From IMG/VR virus record IMGVR_UViG_3300037517_002541, positions 1 to 21,139 of that record: DNA of 21,139 nucleotides; one strand, 5' to 3'. Numbering within the stretch: the stretch's first letter is position 1; each line of letters begins with the position of its first letter. This stretch comes from a virus. The translations under genes were made by a program, and so were the position numbers. Shown here in pieces: positions 18,218-21,139 of the stretch. The notes under the pieces are model-generated. The model did not search any database. It saw nothing but the letters and a program-made list of their open reading frames with translations, and was not told where the DNA came from.

Positions 18218-19941
18218 CAATGACAGAAGAACAGAAAAATAAGCTGATAGAGAAAATTTTAAGGTTCAAGCTGACGGATCACCCTACCTTGCCTAGACCG
18301 GACGAGGAACAGAGAAGGGCGATGATCGAGAATGTTGGTCCCGAGAAGGTGATGGAGCTCTTCATCATTAGAGAGAACAGGGCCAAGGCAGAGACGGAGG
18401 ATCCGCACAGGTATGGGGCAGACTTGGAACCTTGGAAAGATGCTGATGATTTATTGACTAGGTTTAACGAGGTGGTGGCACTTGGGGGGAACCGGGCAGG
18501 CAAAACTGAGTGGGCTGCTAAACGGATGGCACAAGCGTTTGTGGGTGCGGACTTGTCTGGAACAGTGCCGCATTGGATTGGTGAACGGATACAGCAGAGA
18601 GGCTTGCGTATTTGGTGCCTGCATACGTCTAACCAGACTAGCATTTCGATGCAGCAGATGGTCTTTTACAAGTACCTGCCGAAAGAACTTAAGAGTGCCA
18701 AGCGCAACAACAACATCCATGTCAGCTTTACCCAGAAGAACGGCTTTTCAGACAACACGGCTGTTTACATGCAGAACCAGATTTGGTTCTTAAACTACTC
18801 TCAAGACATTAAAGTGGTTGAAGGTGGCGAAGTTGACTTTATTTGGTGCGATGAAATGGTGCCAAAAGACTGGCTGGATACGCTTCGATACCGTTTAGTG
18901 ACCCGGAACGGCAAGTTGATTGTCACCTTTACCCCGGTACAAGGCTATACCCAGACCGTTAAGGACTACATTAACTCAGCAAAAATTACACATTGGAAAG
19001 AGAGTGAACTACTTCCAAATAGCAATGTGTTAAGTGTGCCTGCTGGCAACATGCCGTATAAGGCCGAGAACATCTATGGGAGACACGCCTGTATCTGGTT
19101 TCATTCTAAGTTGAATCCCTACAACAACTGGGATCGCATGAAGCAGGAGCTTAAGGGGCGCAGTACCAATGAGCTTAAGATTCGGGCTTATGGTTGGGCA
19201 GATCAGACTGCTGGTACGGAGTTTCCGTACTTTGGCGAGGTGAACATCTTTAAGGGGGATGTCATGGAAGTTGCACCTGAAGGGACAAACTACATGGCGA
19301 TGGACCCTGCTGGAGCGCGGAATTGGTTTATGTTGTGGGGCAGGGTGGATGAAGATGATATACTATGGATCTACAGGGAATGGCCTGACCAAAGTTACGG
19401 CGAATGGGCTTTGCCAAGCGATAAGCCTGACGGTAGACCCGGCCCTGCACAGAGAGGTGGAGCTGGAAGAGGCGTAAACGAGTATAGCGAACTTATTTGG
19501 GGAGTAGAAGCCCAAGGAGATAAGCGTGAAGAGATTGCTGAACGCTATATTGACCCTAGAACTGCCGGGACAGAGACAATTACCAAGGAAGGTGGAATTA
19601 CAATTGTAGACCTATTTGCCGAGGCTACAGTTCCTCTGTACTTGCAGGCATCTGCTGCAGTTCCTGTCGAGGAACGAGTTCTTTTAATTAATGACATGTT
19701 GTGCTACGACAGAGAACAGCCGTTGGTTAAAGGACGTAATCATCCTAAAATAATGGTACATGAATCTTGTCAAAACTTGATTTATAGTTTAAGGGAATGG
19801 ACTGGGGCTGATGGACAGAAGGGTGCCAGTAAAGATCCTATTGATGCTTTAGGCTACCTTGTGGTCATGCAACCCAAGCACTACGGCGGCGAACAATGGG
19901 AGAAGCAGATAAGACAAATGTCGAAATGCGGTTCCTATTGA
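18214..19941 (+). CDS. terL: Large terminase subunit (packaging ATPase and nuclease)
   Basis: This encodes 575 aa from the ATG at 18214; the second ATG at 18220 is better spaced from GGAG (18207-18210) and may be the real start. Walker A is GGNRAGKT (91-98), Walker B is VDFIWCDE (207-214) with the catalytic Glu at 214, and TFTPVQG is the coupling motif. The C-terminal RNase H-like nuclease starts with MAMDPAGARNW (Asp364) and ends with DPIDALGYLV (Asp541/Asp544). Both activities therefore appear intact and length is normal for the family. The enzyme translocates DNA into the prohead through the portal, encoded 13 bases downstream, and cuts the concatemer. Residues about 405-420 form an unusual Gly/Pro/Arg-rich insert (DGRPGPAQRGGAGRGVNEY), probably a surface loop. 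Confidence 0.95.
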   Translation: MSMTEEQKNKLIEKILRFKLTDHPTLPRPDEEQRRAMIENVGPEKVMELFIIRENRAKAETEDPHRYGADLEPWKDADDLLTRFNEVVALGGNRAGKTEWAAKRMAQAFVGADLSGTVPHWIGERIQQRGLRIWCLHTSNQTSISMQQMVFYKYLPKELKSAKRNNNIHVSFTQKNGFSDNTAVYMQNQIWFLNYSQDIKVVEGGEVDFIWCDEMVPKDWLDTLRYRLVTRNGKLIVTFTPVQGYTQTVKDYINSAKITHWKESELLPNSNVLSVPAGNMPYKAENIYGRHACIWFHSKLNPYNNWDRMKQELKGRSTNELKIRAYGWADQTAGTEFPYFGEVNIFKGDVMEVAPEGTNYMAMDPAGARNWFMLWGRVDEDDILWIYREWPDQSYGEWALPSDKPDGRPGPAQRGGAGRGVNEYSELIWGVEAQGDKREEIAERYIDPRTAGTETITKEGGITIVDLFAEATVPLYLQASAAVPVEERVLLINDMLCYDREQPLVKGRNHPKIMVHESCQNLIYSLREWTGADGQKGASKDPIDALGYLVVMQPKHYGGEQWEKQIRQMSKCGSY

Positions 19942-19954
19942 ACTTCTTTTATCT

Positions 19955-21139
19955 ATGTATTCAGCTTCTTCTGATCCTCTGGCTATTGCGACAAATGTCC
20001 CTGATGTGGGAGATTTGCTAAGTGAATATGGACGCGCAATGGTCAACTCTACTCAGGGGAACCTGACTACCAAGTTTGACGATATCCGCTTTGCACGCTG
20101 GGCTGGACAGAGTGATGACGGGAAAAAGCATAGTAATCTCCGCAATGAAGGTGATCCAGCTTGGCCGTTTGAAGGTGCTAGTGACGTTCGCAATCGTTTG
20201 ATTGACTCAACTTGCAACGAGTTGTCTTCGCTTTTGGTTACGTCTTTTGAACGCTCAAATATCCGGGCCAACGGGGTTGAACTGAACGACACCTCGATAA
20301 GTGGAATTGCAACTACGCTACTTCGCTGGATTCGCGACAATAAGATGCCTCTAGAGCTTCGCAGGGAGGCTGAACTTGGCGCTCAGTACGCTTTTCAGTA
20401 CGGTTGGACGGCTTTTTTTATTGGCTGGCGACAGAACATTAGTAAGCGTGAGCAGCAGGTAACCATGCAAGAGGTTATGGCTATCGCTGAGCAGAGTGGC
20501 AGCCCTACACTCATGCAGTTGCCTGACCTTATCATGCAACAGTCCGAAGAGGCTGCTGCAATTATTCAGGCTGCTGTGCCCGGCACCACGGAATCCGAGG
20601 CAAAACGGATGGTTAAGGAGCTAGCCGAAACTGGCGCAACAACCCGTGACGAGGAGTATGTCAGCAAAAATTTGCCGGAAATCATTGCGCTTAAGCCATG
20701 GGACGAGATTCTTTTCCCGCCTGAAGCAGCGGATTTGCAGCGTTCTCGCGTGATTTTCCGCCGGACTTGGATGTCTGAAGTTGAGATCCGCGAAAAGATT
20801 ACTACCGAAGGCTGGAACAAGGATTGGGTGGAACTTGCAGTGCAGATGGCAGGCAAGAGCAGTACGGTGTACAACACGAACATTCTGCCAAGTACAGAGA
20901 TGTTGGTTTATAACGGCCTGAACTACCAGAACATGATTGAGGTGGTTTACTGCTATACCAAGAGTTTGGATGGCAAGGCTCCGTGTATTTACTACACTGT
21001 TATTTGCCCTCAAGCGGCAGTAGATCATCGTAAGGAAAGGATCTCATATGCGATTCATGAGAGGTTGGATTACGCTCACGGAGAGTATCCGTTTGTGGAG
21101 TTTCGTCGCGAGTGCATTCGTCGTGCCATTACTGATTGC
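19955..21139 (+). CDS. Portal protein, 3' end cut by the window edge
   Basis: The frame is open from the ATG at 19955 to the last base, giving 395 residues without a stop. FARWAGQSDDGKKHSNL followed by AWPFEGASDVRNRLIDS matches the P-(W/F)-E-G-A-S-D motif near the N-terminus of a group of large portal proteins. ELGAQYAFQYGWTAFFIGW lies further on, then a Glu/Ala-rich helical insert, and LKPWDEILFPPEAADLQRSR with RTWMSEVEI. The portal forms the twelve-subunit channel at the capsid vertex used for DNA entry and exit. Order (terminase then portal) supports this. No Shine-Dalgarno is seen; the gene starts 13 bases after the terminase stop and probably relies on read-through ribosomes. The family usually has several hundred residues more than are visible here. 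Confidence 0.88.
   Translation, partial: MYSASSDPLAIATNVPDVGDLLSEYGRAMVNSTQGNLTTKFDDIRFARWAGQSDDGKKHSNLRNEGDPAWPFEGASDVRNRLIDSTCNELSSLLVTSFERSNIRANGVELNDTSISGIATTLLRWIRDNKMPLELRREAELGAQYAFQYGWTAFFIGWRQNISKREQQVTMQEVMAIAEQSGSPTLMQLPDLIMQQSEEAAAIIQAAVPGTTESEAKRMVKELAETGATTRDEEYVSKNLPEIIALKPWDEILFPPEAADLQRSRVIFRRTWMSEVEIREKITTEGWNKDWVELAVQMAGKSSTVYNTNILPSTEMLVYNGLNYQNMIEVVYCYTKSLDGKAPCIYYTVICPQAAVDHRKERISYAIHERLDYAHGEYPFVEFRRECIRRAITDC

Noticed and set aside
20621-21028. Minus-strand frame of 135 codons opposite the portal gene
   Set aside because: Antisense to a clearly conserved portal reading frame.

Overview
The window is part of a tailed double-stranded DNA phage genome, or a related prophage or metagenomic phage contig. 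The clearest markers are a large terminase subunit (18214-19941), a portal protein running off the right end (19955-21139), a DnaB-type replicative helicase, a RecE-like exonuclease, a Holliday junction resolvase, and a run of virion genes ending in a 1561-residue protein. The host cannot be fixed from sequence. Many starts lack a Shine-Dalgarno sequence and instead sit behind an A-rich leader, often containing TAAAC. This suggests a lineage that does not rely heavily on Shine-Dalgarno pairing (Bacteroidota- or Verrucomicrobiota-like, or cyanobacterial), but that is only a hint. The order and sizes of the virion genes (about 197, 379 and 1561 aa) recall the internal ejection proteins of podoviruses such as T7 gp14-gp15-gp16, so a podovirus-like virion is the best guess. 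No DNA or RNA polymerase gene is visible.

Layout. (1) 2-6891, plus strand: the end of the virion module, with a truncated gene, an Ala/Gly-rich 197-aa protein, a coiled-coil 379-aa protein, the giant protein and a 52-aa basic protein. (2) 6979-14811, plus strand: replication and recombination genes followed by small unknown genes, tightly packed with ATGA or longer overlaps. These are an OB-fold ssDNA-binding-like protein, an excisionase-like HTH protein, a resolvase, a candidate helicase loader, the helicase in two pieces around three other genes including the RecE-like nuclease, then about ten small proteins including a phage ABA-sandwich-like protein, a zinc-ribbon protein and a candidate small terminase. 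(3) 14876-16691, minus strand: six small genes, facing region 2 across a bidirectional terminator. (4) 16692-17339: a divergent regulatory region with repeats, structured elements and a 19-codon leader ORF. (5) 17340-17750: an unknown gene, then about 460 bp of structured non-coding DNA. (6) 18214 to the end: terminase and portal.

The most striking observation is the fractured DnaB helicase. Residues up to just past the Walker A helix are encoded at 9221-9940. The rest (SLEM strand, Walker B, TQLN and arginine motifs) is encoded at 11244-11840. About 1.3 kb carrying three intact genes lies between, with no intein or homing-endonuclease sequence. Joined, the halves give a helicase core of normal length and spacing, so this looks like a two-polypeptide helicase rather than a decayed gene. 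The minus-strand cassette, with its repeated AAACATCATGA start context, is the second region most likely to hold undescribed accessory functions.
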